A stretch of DNA of 5,495 nt. Source: UBA1181 sp045600225. GTDB taxonomy: Bacteria > Bacteroidota > Bacteroidia > Bacteroidales > Paludibacteraceae. A program made the position numbers and the translations under genes. Each line of letters starts with the position of its first letter. Position 1 is the first letter of the stretch. The notes below the pieces were generated by a model, which saw only the letters and a list, made by a program, of their open reading frames with translations, ran no database searches and had not been told where the DNA came from. Positions 5,122 to 5,495 of the stretch are shown here, one piece after another. The stretch is from the NCBI GenBank assembly GCA_045600225.1, contig JAZRXL010000071.1, forward strand, positions 1 to 5,495, written 5' to 3'.

Positions 5122-5350
5122 TTCTTAAATGTGTTATCTCGGTTCTTAATTCCCTGACTTCATGCCGCAGGGGATCGGCGATGTTTTCCTTGAACTCGTC
5201 AACGTACATCTTCGACAGATTCATGTCCTTTTGTCGATTGTCGGCACGGAGGCTTTCAACCTCCTGGCGATGGCGGCGGCGGTCGAACAGCCAGCCGCCA
5301 CCGGCGACGAGGGTTAGGATTGATGGGATGATGTTCCAAAGGTTATTCAT
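5009..5350 (-). CDS. Small membrane protein with coiled coil, Rz-like inner-membrane spanin or holin-like
   Basis: With the ATG at 5350 the product has 113 residues: one hydrophobic segment (about 3-22, NLWNIIPSILTLVAGGGWLF), a basic cluster DRRRHR (23-28), a long charged heptad-like region (about 29-83), a Cys motif C85-x5-C91-x3-C95, and a hydrophilic tail. An upstream in-frame ATG at 5410 would add 20 residues but lies inside the amidase gene; the chosen start leaves a 25-nt gap after the amidase stop and puts the membrane segment at the N-terminus. One N-terminal helix plus a coiled coil, and a lipoprotein gene overlapping the 3' end by 113 nt, match the Rz inner-membrane spanin layout. 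The basic cluster after the helix could instead favour a cytoplasmic C-terminus, which would fit a holin-like or other role. The Cys residues could form disulphides if periplasmic. Confidence 0.65.
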   Translation of the reverse strand: MNNLWNIIPSILTLVAGGGWLFDRRRHRQEVESLRADNRQKDMNLSKMYVDEFKENIADPLRHEVRELRTEITHLRNAIQKINDCPHSDACPVYCELQKQQDRDAADQHDDRD

Positions 5351-5375
5351 GAATTGAGAATTGAAATTGGGTCGG

Positions 5376-5495
5376 TTAAAGACTATTCTCTTTGCGCCAT
5401 TGCTGGACATCGAAGCAGGGGCAGGCTTTGGCGGCGTATTCGTTGTGGCCGTGGATAGATGTTATATCGTGCTCCTCCATCAAGTCCTGCACCAG
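5376..5495 (-). CDS. N-acetylmuramoyl-L-alanine amidase (phage-type endolysin), C-terminal 39 residues
   Basis: The frame enters from the window edge and stops with TAA at 5376. The visible end includes IHGHNEYAAKACPCFDV. In T7 lysozyme and its Amidase_2 relatives a His and a Cys eight residues apart bind the catalytic zinc, with a catalytic Lys two residues before the Cys. Here His17, Lys23 and Cys25 of the fragment keep exactly that spacing. The enzyme cuts the amide bond between N-acetylmuramic acid and L-alanine in peptidoglycan. No cell-wall-binding domain follows, since the protein ends 14 residues after the Cys. The membrane-protein gene begins 25 nt downstream in the same orientation, giving a compact lysis cassette. 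The N-terminal part and any signal peptide lie outside the window, so export versus holin-dependent release cannot be judged. Confidence 0.88.
   Translation of the reverse strand: MVQDLMEEHDITSIHGHNEYAAKACPCFDVQQWRKENSL

Noticed and set aside
4786..5128. Two plus-strand open frames encoding Gly-rich and Val/Ser-rich proteins
   Set aside because: They are antisense to the Thr-rich lipoprotein. Complementing ACN-rich codons gives GT-rich DNA that is open by composition and reads as low-complexity Gly/Val.
5351..5410. Upstream start (ATG at 5410) for the small membrane protein, adding 20 residues
   Set aside because: The added stretch overlaps the end of the amidase gene in another frame and pushes the membrane segment inward. 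The ATG at 5350 gives normal spacing and an N-terminal helix.
1..5495. CRISPR arrays, tRNA or rRNA genes, transposases and integrases
   Set aside because: I looked on both strands and saw no spaced repeat array, no cloverleaf or rRNA-like segment, and no transposase or integrase motif. The only clear direct repeat is the 15-bp pair near 2005-2056.

Overview
This window looks like accessory DNA from a Bacteroidales bacterium or its phage (Bacteroides, Prevotella or a relative). Four things point there: a TAnnTTTG-type -7 promoter element (TATCTTTG) upstream of the AT-rich genes, A/T-rich gene leaders without clear Shine-Dalgarno sequences, a T7-lysozyme-like amidase followed by tiny lysis-type membrane genes, and a DDDLPF C-terminus of the kind carried by single-stranded DNA-binding proteins in this phylum. 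No rRNA, tRNA, CRISPR array, transposase or integrase is visible, so host and element type are inferred.

Every gene I accept lies on the minus strand, so the biological order runs from high to low coordinates. Region A (5495 to 4684, GC-rich) is a lysis cassette. It holds the 3' end of a zinc-dependent N-acetylmuramoyl-L-alanine amidase, a small one-membrane-segment coiled-coil protein, and a Thr-rich lipoprotein whose start lies inside the preceding gene in the +1 frame, as in Rz/Rz1 spanin pairs. Region B (4683 to 4461) is a non-coding gap with a stem-loop, a Bacteroidetes-type promoter and phased A/T tracts. Region C (4460 to 2084, AT-rich) has three tightly packed genes: a DUF4062 protein ending in an SSB-like tail, a GNAT acetyltransferase fused to an ASCH/PUA-like domain, and a free-standing ASCH protein overlapping it by 26 nt. 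Region D (2083 to 1575) has a 15-bp direct repeat, a doubtful hypothetical gene of 119 codons in locally GC-rich sequence, and a strong hairpin next to the methyltransferase start. Region E (1574 to 1) is a Type II restriction-modification pair: a 440-aa C5-cytosine methyltransferase overlapping by one base (TAATG) a truncated gene that is probably the cognate endonuclease.

Taken together, a DNA-defence cargo (restriction-modification plus a possible undescribed DUF4062 / GNAT-ASCH / ASCH system) lies directly downstream of lysis genes in the same orientation. The most interesting points are the SSB-tail mimic on the DUF4062 protein, the shared ASCH-like domain of the two neighbouring proteins, and the lipoprotein that mixes o-spanin gene architecture with unimolecular-spanin topology. 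Functions of region C are inferred from domain architecture and context only.
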